Source of the DNA: Bryobacterales bacterium
GTDB taxonomy: Bacteria; Acidobacteriota; Terriglobia; Bryobacterales; Bryobacteraceae
Reading direction: 5' to 3'
Length of the DNA stretch: 59,374 nucleotides
Assembly (NCBI GenBank): GCA_026954325.1
Contig: JAIXKK010000116.1
Coordinates: forward strand, 1 to 59,374
This document shows positions 45,611-54,010 of the stretch, in pieces; the first letter of the stretch is position 1; every line of letters begins with the position of its first letter. The translations under genes and the position numbers were made by a program. The notes beneath the pieces are model-generated. The model saw only the letters and a program-made list of their open reading frames with translations. It searched no databases and was not told the DNA's origin.

Positions 45611-46228
45611 ATGCACCAGTTCCGCGACGGTGTGCGCAACTTTCGCAATCATGTCTTTCCCACCAAACAGGCCCTTTTCCGCCGCCTCTCCAAAAGCCAG
45701 GCTCCCAAGGCCCTCTTCCTCACTTGCGCCGATTCCCGCGTTGTTCCCAGCCTCATCACCTCCACCTCCCCGGGAGAACTGTTTGTCGAGCGCAATCCCG
45801 GCAACATCGTCCCCATCTACAGCGATGATCTTGTCGGCGTCTCCGCCAGCATCGAATATGCCGCCACCGTTCTTCAGGTGCCCGAAATCATCATTTGCGG
45901 CCACTCCGATTGCGGAGCGGTGCGCGCCTTCCTCAATCCTGACAAGACCGGGAATATTCCCGCCGTCGCCCGCTGGCTCCTCTATGGAGATGAGGCTGTT
46001 CACCGCCTCCACCAGATCTACCCGTCCCTCAGCGGCGAGGATGCCCTCCCTGTCCTCACCCAACTCAACGTCGAGGTCCAGATCGAGAATCTCCTCACTC
46101 ACCCCTCGGTCCGCCGCAGAGTCGAACGCGGCGACCTCGATGTCTACGGCTGGGTCTACGACATCGGCACGGGCGCCATTCTCGCCATGGACCCCCAGTC
46201 CAAACGCTTTGAAGAATGGCCGGATTAG
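45611..46228 (+). CDS. Beta-class carbonic anhydrase
   Basis: Interconverts CO2 and bicarbonate in the cytoplasm. Zinc ligands and the catalytic dyad are clear: Cys39, Asp41 and Arg43 in LTCADSRVVP, and His98 and Cys101 in ICGHSDCGAVRA. Length 205 residues is usual. It is divergent from the E1 dehydrogenase gene, which releases CO2, but a functional link is only suggestive. The truB gene starts 60 bases downstream. Confidence 0.95.
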   Translation: MHQFRDGVRNFRNHVFPTKQALFRRLSKSQAPKALFLTCADSRVVPSLITSTSPGELFVERNPGNIVPIYSDDLVGVSASIEYAATVLQVPEIIICGHSDCGAVRAFLNPDKTGNIPAVARWLLYGDEAVHRLHQIYPSLSGEDALPVLTQLNVEVQIENLLTHPSVRRRVERGDLDVYGWVYDIGTGAILAMDPQSKRFEEWPD

Positions 46229-46288
46229 GCATCCCTCCCTGCCCTGCCCAACCGATATTGACTGTTATATTTGGAGAAAAAGCATTAC

Positions 46289-47170
46289 ATGGATGGTGTG
46301 ATTGTAGTCAACAAGCCAGAAGGCTGGACTTCGCATGACGTGGTCAACAAGATGCGCCGCATCGCCGGGACGCGCCGCGTGGGACATCTCGGAACCCTCG
46401 ATCCCATGGCCACCGGAGTCCTGCCCCTCGTGCTCAACCGGGCCACCCGCCTCGCTCAGTTCTATGTCCGCTGCGACAAGAAATACGAAGCCCTCATCCG
46501 CTTCGGCCATTCCACCGACAGCCACGACCGTGATGGCCTGCCTCTATCGGAGCACGTGGAAGTCTCCCTCGACCGCGCGCGACTCGAAAGCGCCCTTCAG
46601 GAATTCCGCGGCCCGCTGATGCAGCGCCCTCCCGCCATTTCCGCCAAGAAAATCGCCGGAACCCCCGCCTACAAACTCGCCCGCAAGAAAATCGCAGTCG
46701 ATTTGGAGCCGGTGGAGATCAACATCTATTCGCTCGATCTGCTCGAGTTCCTCCCGGACGAAATCCGCCTCGCCGTGCATTGCTCCGCCGGAGCCTACAT
46801 CCGTAGTCTCGCCCATGATCTTGGCCAGAGGCTCGGCTGCGGCGCCTGGCTCGAACAGTTGTGCCGCACCATGAGCGGTGACTTCACCATCGCCGGCGCC
46901 CACACGCTCGCCGAACTCGAATCGCTTGCCGCCGGGAACAGGCTGAACGAGGCATTCATCCCCGCCTCCCAACTCCTGCCGCAATTTCCCGCGGAAATGA
47001 TCGATAGTGTCACGGCCAATCAAATCCGCCAGGGCCGTGACTTCCGTGTCTCCCCGTTTCGCGTCCAGCGCGGGGCAAAGTACGTCAAGGCAATCAGTCC
47101 GCAAGGCGATCTGGTGGCCATCGGGGAGGTAAAACTACCGAATCTCTACCACCCCATGCTGGTGCTTTGA
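46289..47170 (+). CDS. truB: tRNA pseudouridine-55 synthase
   Basis: Makes pseudouridine at position 55 of tRNA. 293 residues from ATG 46289 (MDGVIVVNKPEGWTSHDVV); a TTG six codons earlier is less likely. Catalytic Asp38 is in VGHLGTLDPMATGVLP. The C-terminal region from about residue 225 is PUA-like. The usual neighbours rbfA, infB and ribF are not here; the gene sits between carbonic anhydrase and clpP, with convergent clpP 36 bases away. Confidence 0.96.
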   Translation: MDGVIVVNKPEGWTSHDVVNKMRRIAGTRRVGHLGTLDPMATGVLPLVLNRATRLAQFYVRCDKKYEALIRFGHSTDSHDRDGLPLSEHVEVSLDRARLESALQEFRGPLMQRPPAISAKKIAGTPAYKLARKKIAVDLEPVEINIYSLDLLEFLPDEIRLAVHCSAGAYIRSLAHDLGQRLGCGAWLEQLCRTMSGDFTIAGAHTLAELESLAAGNRLNEAFIPASQLLPQFPAEMIDSVTANQIRQGRDFRVSPFRVQRGAKYVKAISPQGDLVAIGEVKLPNLYHPMLVL

Positions 47171-47206
47171 AGCCATCCCGGCTTTCCGGCCCGGCTCCTG
47201 CTTCCC

Positions 47207-47815
47207 CTACGTCCGCGCCTGATCTCGCGACGTGATGATCCGGTCGATCATCCCGTAGTCCAGCGCCTGCTGCGGCTCCATGATGTAATCGCGGTCCACG
47301 TCGCGCGCAATCCGGTCCACCGGTTGCCCCGTGGCGTCGGCCAGAATCTGGTTGAGGTTCTCCCTCATGCGCAGTATCTCCCGCGCGTAGATGTCAATAT
47401 CCGTCGCCTGTCCCGCAAGACCGCTCATCGAGGGTTGATGGATCAGGATGCGGGCGTGCGGCAGGCTGAACCGCTTACCCTTGGCGCCGCAGGCCAGCAG
47501 CACCGCCGCCATCGACGCCGCCTGCCCTATGCAGTACGTCGTGATGTCCGGCTCAATCAGGCGCATCGTGTCGAGAATGGCGAGCCCCGCCGTGATCGAA
47601 CCACCCGGCGAGTTAATATACAGAGAAATGTCTTTCTCCGGGTCCTCGGCAGCCAGAAACAACATCTGGGCCATGATGAGGTTTGCTACCTGGTCGTCAA
47701 TCGGGGTGCCCAGAAAGATGATGTTCTCTTTCAGCAGGCGCGAGTAAATGTCATAGGCACGCTCGCCCCGGGAGGTCTGTTCAACCACCATGGGCACCAG
47801 CACGGAATTGTGCAT
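47207..47815 (-). CDS. clpP: ATP-dependent Clp protease proteolytic subunit
   Basis: Serine protease subunit that forms a double heptamer with ClpX or ClpA. 202 residues from ATG 47815 ([20 protein letters not shown]). Catalytic triad: Ser101 in [11 protein letters not shown], His126 in ILIHQPSM, Asp176 in DRDYIMEP. The longer frame to 47962 would overlap the Rrf2 gene. Neither tig nor clpX flanks it; instead it lies 17 bases behind an Rrf2-type regulator, so the two are almost surely co-transcribed. Confidence 0.95.
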   Translation of the reverse strand: MHNSVLVPMVVEQTSRGERAYDIYSRLLKENIIFLGTPIDDQVANLIMAQMLFLAAEDPEKDISLYINSPGGSITAGLAILDTMRLIEPDITTYCIGQAASMAAVLLACGAKGKRFSLPHARILIHQPSMSGLAGQATDIDIYAREILRMRENLNQILADATGQPVDRIARDVDRDYIMEPQQALDYGMIDRIITSRDQART

Positions 47816-47832
47816 TCGCTTTGTCGCTCCTT

Positions 47833-48291
47833 CTAGTTCCTGGAGCCGTTCGACCTCGCTTTGTGAGCCTTGCGCCTCGTCCCGTTGGTGCTGCGCCGCG
47901 ACACGTCCGCCAGCGAAGTGTGCTCCAAATAATCTACTATACGCGAACGCACGGTCTTCCATCCATCATGCACCGGACAGCCCGTATGCTCATTACACTT
48001 CACATGACCGATCGGGCATCGATTGAATCCATCAATTCCATCCACGGCTTCGACAATGTCATACAGGGATATCTCGCGCGGCGTCATCCCGAGAGTGAAA
48101 CCGCCCGAGGGCCCCTTATTCGACCTCACCAGACCCTTGCGCGCCAGTTGCTGCAACAGTTTGGCGAGAAAATGCGACGGCAGGCCCGCTTCATCAGCGA
48201 TATGCCTCGCCATCACGAGTTTTCCGGGCTCCTGTCCCGCAAGGTACAGGAACGCCCGGATGGCGTATTCAGACGAGCGTGAAAACATCAT
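47833..48291 (-). CDS. Rrf2-family transcription regulator with three cysteines
   Basis: A 152-residue winged-helix regulator. Seen are [17 protein letters not shown], the recognition part [20 protein letters not shown] and wing [11 protein letters not shown]. Cys92, Cys99 and Cys105 ([20 protein letters not shown]) match the iron-sulfur-binding set of Rrf2 sensors such as IscR and NsrR. The basic tail ([18 protein letters not shown]) is unusual. ATGATG at 48291 is the start; a longer frame to 48579 runs over the promoter. The gene is in front of clpP and has a putative operator upstream. Confidence 0.88.
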   Translation of the reverse strand: MMFSRSSEYAIRAFLYLAGQEPGKLVMARHIADEAGLPSHFLAKLLQQLARKGLVRSNKGPSGGFTLGMTPREISLYDIVEAVDGIDGFNRCPIGHVKCNEHTGCPVHDGWKTVRSRIVDYLEHTSLADVSRRSTNGTRRKAHKARSNGSRN

Positions 48292-48324
48292 GGTTGGGTA
48301 TCCTCTTTCGGCCGCAATACCCTG

Positions 48325-48353
48325 ATTAAATCCCTGATGCCGGGAAAAAGCAA
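48325..48353 (-). promoter_or_regulatory. Promoter of the Rrf2-clpP transcript
   Basis: On the minus strand: TTGCTT (48348-48353), 17-base spacer, TTTAAT (48325-48330), 34 bases before the ATG at 48291. Five of six bases match the -10 consensus. Confidence 0.55.
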
Positions 48354-48359
48354 TAACCG

Positions 48360-48376
48360 GAATAAGGACCTTATTC
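48360..48376. promoter_or_regulatory. Palindromic operator candidate upstream of rrf2-clpP
   Basis: GAATAAGGACCTTATTC, an 8-base perfect inverted repeat around one A, 6 bases upstream of the -35 hexamer. Its size and symmetry fit an Rrf2 dimer site, and its place upstream of the -35 would allow activation or partial repression. Confidence 0.55.
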
Positions 48377-48881
48377 TCCCTTCCGTAGGGTATGGCGGCC
48401 CGCCCCCCCCAAAGCGCAGAATGATCGAAGACGCATCCGCCTTCACCTCCTCGCTCCATCCATCGCGAATCAGGAGTTGCGCATCTTTTTCTCAACTTCT
48501 TCCACTGCCGTCCCGCCTGGTGCCGGATACTCACCCCGCCTGGGTCAGCGCTCCTTCCTGCCCCTCGGCCGATTCGCACTCTCCCCGCGGGCCAGGCGCC
48601 GATTTATTTGCAGACCTCGGCCCACGCAGGCGATAAGTCCTGTTAAGAAGGGAATACCCACGGATTGTTATGAGTGCTCACGAAAATCCATGTACCGGAA
48701 TGGGACCACGAAGCGTCCCAAGGAAAAAGCCTGCAATCTCAGATGCCCGTTGGGGGCGTGCCGAATGATGACCACCAATACTCTCATCCTGGCAGAGGAT
48801 TCCCAGACACGATACACTAACGGAAAGACCTGTTTTGCCGAAAGGCCAACTGGGGAGATCTCCAGTTCGGGGAAACAGACC
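48377..48881. other. Long intergenic region before the GGDEF regulator
   Basis: About 500 bases without a supported gene. It holds a run of eight C (48403-48410). Near 48764-48815 a plus-strand frame reads MMTTNTLILAEDSQTR, which resembles the first residues of a receiver domain and of the gene downstream, perhaps a chance match or a scrap of a duplicated receiver. This frame runs into the real gene, but ATG 48882 fits the family better. Confidence 0.45.
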
Positions 48882-49811
48882 ATGCGGATCTTAATCGCCG
48901 AAGACAGCGGGCCATCGCGGTTGGCCTTGGAGAGGGTCCTGGTCAAGTGGGGCTATGAGGTGGTTGCCTGTGTCGACGGCTTCGCCGCCTGGGAGCAACT
49001 GCAACTACCCGATGCGCCGCGCCTCGCCATCCTCGACTGGATGATGCCCGGCTACAGCGGCCCCGAAATCTGCCGCATGCTTCGCGCCAGGGGCGGCGAG
49101 CCTTATACCTACCTCCTCCTGCTCACCTCCAAGACCCTGAAAGAAGACCTGATTGCCGGCATGGAAGCCGGCGCCGATGACTACGTCACCAAACCCTTCG
49201 ATCTTCACGAGTTGAATGTCCGCCTCCGCGCTGGGATGCGCATTCTCGACCTTCAGGCCGAACTCCTCGATGCACGCGAGAAACTGCGCGAACAGGCCAC
49301 CAAGGACGCCCTCACGGGCCTCTGGAACCGCCGCTCCATCATGGAAATCCTCGAACGCGAACAGTCCCGCTCCCAGCGCGAAGGAGCCCCCATCGGCGTC
49401 CTTATGCTCGACCTCGATCACTTCAAGCTGGTCAATGACCGCTTTGGCCACCTCGCCGGTGATGAAGTGCTCAAGGAAGCCGGCCGCCGTTTGCTCGCCA
49501 GCGTCCGTCCTTACGACGGTGTAGGCCGCTTCGGCGGCGAGGAGTTCCTGGTCGTTTTGCCGGGCTGTGATGAGGCTGGCCTCTACACCAGAGCCGAGAG
49601 CATGCGCGTGTCTATCGCCGGCCCCCCCGTCAAAAACGTCTCCGATGGCCTTGTCGTCACCGCCAGTTTCGGCGCCACCGTCTTCATGCCCCAATCCGTC
49701 ATCAGCGCAAGCGAACTCATTCGCGTCGCTGATGAAGCGCTTTACGCGGCGAAACGCGCCGGACGCAACCGCGTCGTGCTGCGCTCTTCACTCATCGAAA
49801 CCTTGCGTTAG
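48882..49811 (+). CDS. Response regulator with GGDEF output (diguanylate cyclase)
   Basis: A 309-residue protein. The receiver domain (1-120) has Glu7-Asp8, phospho-Asp52 in LAILDWMMPGYSG and Lys104 in YVTKPF. After a short helix the GGDEF domain (about 140-309) has the active-site form GGEEF at 218-222 and an intact inhibitory site RPYD at 209-212. It should make cyclic di-GMP when phosphorylated and be feedback-inhibited. Start ATG 48882 is chosen by domain fit. No cognate kinase is adjacent. Confidence 0.93.
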   Translation: MRILIAEDSGPSRLALERVLVKWGYEVVACVDGFAAWEQLQLPDAPRLAILDWMMPGYSGPEICRMLRARGGEPYTYLLLLTSKTLKEDLIAGMEAGADDYVTKPFDLHELNVRLRAGMRILDLQAELLDAREKLREQATKDALTGLWNRRSIMEILEREQSRSQREGAPIGVLMLDLDHFKLVNDRFGHLAGDEVLKEAGRRLLASVRPYDGVGRFGGEEFLVVLPGCDEAGLYTRAESMRVSIAGPPVKNVSDGLVVTASFGATVFMPQSVISASELIRVADEALYAAKRAGRNRVVLRSSLIETLR

Positions 49812-49832
49812 CCGGACGCGACGCGCCCTACG

Positions 49833-51326
49833 CTAGTGCCCGGCGCCAGCCTTTCGCTGCGCCACCTCGAAATGGCTCAGCGTCTGCGCGTAGTCCTCCA
49901 ACCCTTTGAACAAAGCCTCCGCCAGTTTCTGCCGGTACTCGCCCTTCTTCAATTGCGCCTCTTCCCGCGAGTTGCTTACAAAGCCGATCTCCGCCAGCAC
50001 CGAAGGCATCGACGCCCCAATCAGCACCACAAACGGCGCTTTCTTCACCCCGCGGTCCCGGCTTGTCTTTGAAGAGGAACCCGTCAGCCGGATCAGGCTC
50101 GCCTGAACCTTCGCCGCGAACTCCCGCGACTCATCCGCCTTGTCCCGTTGCGCGATCTTCTGCAACAGGTCCCTCAGATCGCTGATGGAACGCTCCGACA
50201 GCGCGTTCTCCCGCGCCGCCAGGTCCATGGCCGCCCGCGAAGTGGTGAAACTCAGGTAATACGTCTCCACCCCCGAAACCGACTTGATCGGCGAGGAGTT
50301 GGCGTGAATCGAAAGAAAAATGTCCGCCTTCTTCGCATTGGCGATCGCCGTCCGCTCCTCCAACGCAATGAAGCGGTCGTTCGAGCGGGTGTAGATCACC
50401 TCACTCCCCATGTTTTCTTCGATCAACGCCCCTAGCCGCTTCGCCACATCCAACACCAGATCCTTTTCGGCCAGCCCTCCAGGACCGGTACTCCCATGAT
50501 CATGCCCGCCGTGGCCGGGGTCCAGAACCACCCGCCGGATCTTCAGACCCAGTGCCCGCGTCAGCGACCGGTCGCCATTGGTGTTGCGCTTCGCCGGAGC
50601 CGCCGGCGGAGCCACCGGAGCCAGATTCACCGGTAGCGGGGGAGCATCGGGAAGCGCGGGAGCAGCCGAAAGGAAAGAGGCAGGCGACGGCTTTTCCGCG
50701 GGTTTCTCCGAGTAGACCCTTGGGGCGGCCTTCACCGGCTCAGGCGGCGGTTTCAACGCCGGCATCGCCACGGGAATGGGAGCGGGTTTCTCCGGCCCTG
50801 GTTTCGCATCGAGCACCGGCGGTTCATTCCATTGGCTATGTTCGGCTCTTTCTTCAATCCGCCGCACTCCGTTACTGCTCAGTGTCGGTTTCGAAGGAAT
50901 ATCCCCCTTGGCGCGGACCTCGATCACCAGGCGGTCCGGAACCGTCAACTGAGATGCCGAAATGTCGAATTGACCCTCTTCCATGTCCAGAACTACTCGC
51001 GTCACCGCGGGTTGTGTCTCCGCCACCCGGATCTGCTTCACCCGGGGATCATTGATCGGGATGATATGCACCCCTTTCGAGGAAAGCTGCGGCCGTGCGT
51101 CCATCAGGTCATAAAAAACCCGATTGGGATCATAGAGTTTGTCCGTCCGGTAACGGAATGAGCCGTTGGTCTCCACCGCGATGCGCGTCACATCGCTCAG
51201 CGACCAGTAGCGGACGGCGGTGACGGCAAGATGGTCGCCCGCGCCTGCACAGACCTGCAGGCTGAAGAGCGCCGCTAACAGCGGCCTCCCGATCGGGCGT
51301 CCGGAACTACCTGCTTCTGCAGCCAT
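49833..51326 (-). CDS. N-acetylmuramoyl-L-alanine amidase with AMIN domain
   Basis: Periplasmic peptidoglycan amidase (AmiC type), about 497 residues from ATG 51326. After a hydrophobic leader (GRPLLAALFSLQVCAGAG) comes an AMIN-type domain (FDISASQLTVPDRLVIEVRA), a proline-rich linker of about 90 residues, then Amidase_3 with VVLDPGHGGHDHGSTG, ADIFLSIHANSS and VLAEIGFVSNSREE, which hold the zinc ligands and catalytic Glu. A TTG start at 51398 would overlap the transglycosylase gene. It lies 31 bases behind that gene, forming a cell-wall pair. Confidence 0.92.
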   Translation of the reverse strand: MAAEAGSSGRPIGRPLLAALFSLQVCAGAGDHLAVTAVRYWSLSDVTRIAVETNGSFRYRTDKLYDPNRVFYDLMDARPQLSSKGVHIIPINDPRVKQIRVAETQPAVTRVVLDMEEGQFDISASQLTVPDRLVIEVRAKGDIPSKPTLSSNGVRRIEERAEHSQWNEPPVLDAKPGPEKPAPIPVAMPALKPPPEPVKAAPRVYSEKPAEKPSPASFLSAAPALPDAPPLPVNLAPVAPPAAPAKRNTNGDRSLTRALGLKIRRVVLDPGHGGHDHGSTGPGGLAEKDLVLDVAKRLGALIEENMGSEVIYTRSNDRFIALEERTAIANAKKADIFLSIHANSSPIKSVSGVETYYLSFTTSRAAMDLAARENALSERSISDLRDLLQKIAQRDKADESREFAAKVQASLIRLTGSSSKTSRDRGVKKAPFVVLIGASMPSVLAEIGFVSNSREEAQLKKGEYRQKLAEALFKGLEDYAQTLSHFEVAQRKAGAGH

Positions 51327-51357
51327 AGTTGATACCGCGCCCCCTGCGCGCACTCCT

Positions 51358-52074
51358 TTAACGCATCCTGAGATGCAATCTCCCCTCGCTATCGACAAAC
51401 TGCTCGATTATCTTTGACTGCTCCACCTTCGAGCCGGCCGGTTTCGTCTCCACCGCGCGCCGCGCGGCGCCCCACCGCTTCCCTACCTGGTAAACGTAAT
51501 TCCGCGTCTCGGCGTAGGGCGGAATGGAACCATACTTCGTAACCGCCGCCGGACCCGAGTTGTAAGCCGCCAGCGCCAGCCGGTCATCCCGGAACGCCGC
51601 CTGCAATTGCTTGAGATAGCGCACTCCCGCCTCAATGTTCTCCCGCGCGTCGAACGGGTTCTTCACCCCCAGCGTGCGCGCGGTCGAGGGAATCAGTTGC
51701 ATCATTCCCTGCGCTCCCTTGGGCGAAACGGCATATTTGTTGTACGAACTCTCCACCTGGATCACCGAATGAACCAACAGCGGATCCATGCTGTATTGCC
51801 TGGCGACCTTGTCGATGATCTCGTTCACGCCGGCGTCCGGCGCCAGTTGCAATGGAGCATTCCCGCTGTCCACTCCGGCGCCCGCAACCACCACCGGCGG
51901 GATCACCTTCGGAGCGATCACCGTTGTCCGCCGCACCAGGCGCCCGGAACCCGGGTCCACCCGGACTGTCGCCAGCTTGCGCACCGGCTCGATGGTGGGA
52001 TTGGCAACCTCCGCCCCCGCCAGCAAACCGCCGCCTAGGGCGGCCAGGCTCAGGACTTGACAACAAAATCGCAT
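51358..52074 (-). CDS. Lytic transglycosylase (SLT domain)
   Basis: Exported 238-residue muramidase-like enzyme. Leader MRFCCQVLSLAALGGGLLAG; the SLT domain (about 90-210) has the catalytic Glu in HSVIQVESSYNKYAVSP, then GAQGMMQLIPSTARTLGV, LALAAYNSGPAAV and YVYQVGKRW. It cleaves the peptidoglycan sugar backbone, which fits the downstream amidase. Divergent from mobA. Confidence 0.93.
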   Translation of the reverse strand: MRFCCQVLSLAALGGGLLAGAEVANPTIEPVRKLATVRVDPGSGRLVRRTTVIAPKVIPPVVVAGAGVDSGNAPLQLAPDAGVNEIIDKVARQYSMDPLLVHSVIQVESSYNKYAVSPKGAQGMMQLIPSTARTLGVKNPFDARENIEAGVRYLKQLQAAFRDDRLALAAYNSGPAAVTKYGSIPPYAETRNYVYQVGKRWGAARRAVETKPAGSKVEQSKIIEQFVDSEGRLHLRMR

Positions 52075-52136
52075 GATAATGTTTCAACCAGTATAACCAC
52101 AAAAAGATTCACACTCCCGGAGAGATAGCTCAAGCG

Positions 52137-52150
52137 TAATGGTATCATTA
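52137..52150. promoter_or_regulatory. Short inverted repeat in front of mobA
   Basis: TAATG-GTAT-CATTA, a perfect 5-base inverted repeat, lies 6 bases before the mobA ATG (52156), where a Shine-Dalgarno would be expected but none is clear. Confidence 0.3.
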
Positions 52151-52155
52151 GTGCC

Positions 52156-52734
52156 ATGCGCCAGGCTGGGTACGTGCTCACCGGCGGAGCCAGCTCGCGG
52201 ATGGGCAAAGACAAGGCTCTGCTCCCTTTTCGCGGCACGACGCTGGTCGAGTGGGTGGCGCGGCAAGTAAATACGGCTGCCGGCGGCGTCACCCTCGTCG
52301 GCTCCGCCTCCCGGTACGGCTTTCTCGGACTCCCGCTGATTGAGGACCAACACGCCGGCTGCGGCCCTCTCAGCGGCATCGAAGCCGCTCTGGCGCACTC
52401 CGGCGCCGAGTGGAACCTCGTCGTCGCTTGCGATATGCCCAATCTCACCGCGCCCTTTCTTTCCTGGATACTGAAAGAAGCGGTGGGCGGGCAGGAGGAC
52501 ATTGTCATGCCGGCCGGCGCCGGCGGCCGCGAGCCGTTGTGCGCCGTATACCGCCGCACGTGCCTTCCCGCCGCCCGGGACGCGCTCGCCCGCGAACAAT
52601 ACAAGGTGTCCGAGGCATTTCGTTCGCTGCGCATCAAACTCCTGCCGGTGAGTGAGCAAACAGCGCTCGCCAATGCCAACACCCCCCTTGACTGGGACGC
52701 CGCTCTCCGGCACGCCGGGACGCGCCATGATTGA
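52156..52734 (+). CDS. mobA: Molybdenum cofactor guanylyltransferase
   Basis: Adds GMP to molybdopterin to make the bis-MGD cofactor. The 192-residue protein has the nucleotide-binding LTGGASSRMGKDKALLPF, then VACDMPNLTAPF and GGREPLCAVYRR, all standard for MobA. It is followed by an ATPase gene with 8 bases of overlap. No molybdoenzyme is seen in the window. Confidence 0.93.
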   Translation: MRQAGYVLTGGASSRMGKDKALLPFRGTTLVEWVARQVNTAAGGVTLVGSASRYGFLGLPLIEDQHAGCGPLSGIEAALAHSGAEWNLVVACDMPNLTAPFLSWILKEAVGGQEDIVMPAGAGGREPLCAVYRRTCLPAARDALAREQYKVSEAFRSLRIKLLPVSEQTALANANTPLDWDAALRHAGTRHD

Positions 52735-53479
52735 CCACTACCCCCACTACATCGAATTCCGTCACGTGTATAAGACGTTCGACTACCCCGTTTTAGTCGA
52801 CGCCTGTTTTCATGTCGCCCCTGGTGAAACCGTTACCATCATCGGCCGCAGCGGCGTCGGCAAGTCCGTCAGCCTCGGGCACATCATGGGATTCCTCAAA
52901 CCGGACCAGGGCAGAGTCATTGTCGCCCACACCGACATCACGGACATGACCGAAGCCGAATTACGCCGCATCCGCAGGAAGGTCACCATGGTTTTCCAGA
53001 ACGGGGCACTCTTTGACTCCCTCACCGTGGGCGAAAATATTCTGTTTTCGCTCGAACTTCGCGAGGATTACGACGAGCAGAACAAAGAGGACGTCGTCGA
53101 CGGACTCCTCCGCATGGTCGAGCTACAGGAATACAAAGAAGCCTACCCCACCGATCTCTCCGTCGGCCACAAGCGCGCCGTGGCCATCGCCCGCGCCCTC
53201 GCCGCCCAGCCCGAGTGCATCCTCTACGACGAGCCCACCACCATGGTGGACCCCATCATGTCCAGCCACCTCACCGAACTCATGCTCCGCCTGAAGCATC
53301 AATTGCATCTCACCTCCGTCGTCGTCACCCACGACCTCGAATTGATGCGCAGCGTCGCCGACAAAGTGGTCGTCCTCTTCGAAGGCAAGGTCATCTACTT
53401 CGGACCCGTGGACGAACTCGAGGAGAGCGATCACCCCCACATCCGGGAATTCCTCTCCATGGACAAAGTCGAATTCTAG
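52727..53479 (+). CDS. MlaF-type ABC transporter ATPase
   Basis: A 250-residue ATPase resembling MlaF/Ttg2A, which powers phospholipid transfer between membranes. Walker A GRSGVGKS, Walker B CILYDEPTT and the H-loop VVVTHDLE are present; the signature motif is LSVGHKRAVAIARAL, with V and H replacing the usual G and Q. ATG 52727 overlaps the end of mobA by 8 bases. No permease (MlaE) or MCE protein (MlaD) gene is adjacent, so it is an orphan here. Confidence 0.87.
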   Translation: MIDHYPHYIEFRHVYKTFDYPVLVDACFHVAPGETVTIIGRSGVGKSVSLGHIMGFLKPDQGRVIVAHTDITDMTEAELRRIRRKVTMVFQNGALFDSLTVGENILFSLELREDYDEQNKEDVVDGLLRMVELQEYKEAYPTDLSVGHKRAVAIARALAAQPECILYDEPTTMVDPIMSSHLTELMLRLKHQLHLTSVVVTHDLELMRSVADKVVVLFEGKVIYFGPVDELEESDHPHIREFLSMDKVEF

Positions 53480-53781
53480 CGCGCCGGCGCCAACCACCGG
53501 CGGATGGCCCATCCCGCCGAAGCCAGCAGCAGAGCGAATCCCCCGGCGGCAGCCGTCACCCAGGCCGACCCGGAGTACATGGCAGCCCCCGCGATGGCCA
53601 CGGCGGGCAAAACCGCCGCCGCCGCCTGCATTCGCCGCGCGGGCCGCAACGCCAGTTCGGCCTGCTCGCGGCGCGCCCGAAGTTCCGCCTTCCAGTACAC
53701 CGGCCCGGGCGGCGGAACGGCCGCGGTTGCCTCCGCCGCGGGAAAATCCGAAAAAGACGGGTTTCCGTGCAGGTCCGGCAT
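53476..53781 (-). CDS. Small membrane protein, likely the C-terminal half of a broken anti-sigma factor
   Basis: A 101-residue frame: a proline-rich start (FPAAEATAAVPPPGPVYW), a basic helix (KAELRARREQAELAL), then two hydrophobic spans (AAVLPAVAIAGAAMY, WVTAAAGGFALLLASAGWAI). Upstream in another frame is a zinc-finger-like LPPELEAHAGRCRTC, the head of an anti-sigma factor, so this frame is probably its detached tail. The stop overlaps the convergent ATPase stop. Expression as it stands is doubtful. Confidence 0.5.
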   Translation of the reverse strand: MPDLHGNPSFSDFPAAEATAAVPPPGPVYWKAELRARREQAELALRPARRMQAAAAVLPAVAIAGAAMYSGSAWVTAAAGGFALLLASAGWAIRRWLAPAR

Positions 53782-53951
53782 CGTCCCGCATGTGCTTCGA
53801 GTTCCGGCGGCAATGATTTCAGCAAGCCGGCCGGTTTCTGGCGCTGCGCCGTCTCATCCGCAAGAGCCGCGTTGTTGGTCAACCGCCGCAAGTAACTCTG
53901 GAGCGGACGCGCCGTCTGCGCATAAAACTCCTCGAATGCCTCCGCCGTCAT
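53782..53951 (-). pseudogene. ECF sigma-factor head fused to anti-sigma zinc-finger remnant
   Basis: From ATG 53951 the frame reads MTAEAFEEFYAQTARPLQSY and LRRLTNNAALADE, a normal ECF sigma region 2 start, then jumps to AQRQKPAGLLKSLPPELEAH and AGRCRTC, typical of the cysteine-bearing head of an anti-sigma factor. More than 120 sigma residues are missing, pointing to an internal deletion; the anti-sigma part is then out of frame with its membrane tail. The open frame itself continues to 53556 without sense. Confidence 0.62.
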
Positions 53952-54010
53952 CGACAGCAGAAACCCTGAGGCGCGCCGTTGGCCTTGGCCCGTCACATCC
54001 GCTCCCAAAT

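Noticed and set aside
47170..47206. Possible terminator AAGCC-ATCCC-GGCTT between truB and clpP
   Set aside because: The stem is only five bases and has no T-run, too weak to list as a feature.
52118..52160. Possible tRNA-like sequence (GGAGAGATAGCTCAAGC)
   Set aside because: Only the first part resembles a tRNA; no acceptor stem, anticodon arm or T-loop follows before mobA starts.
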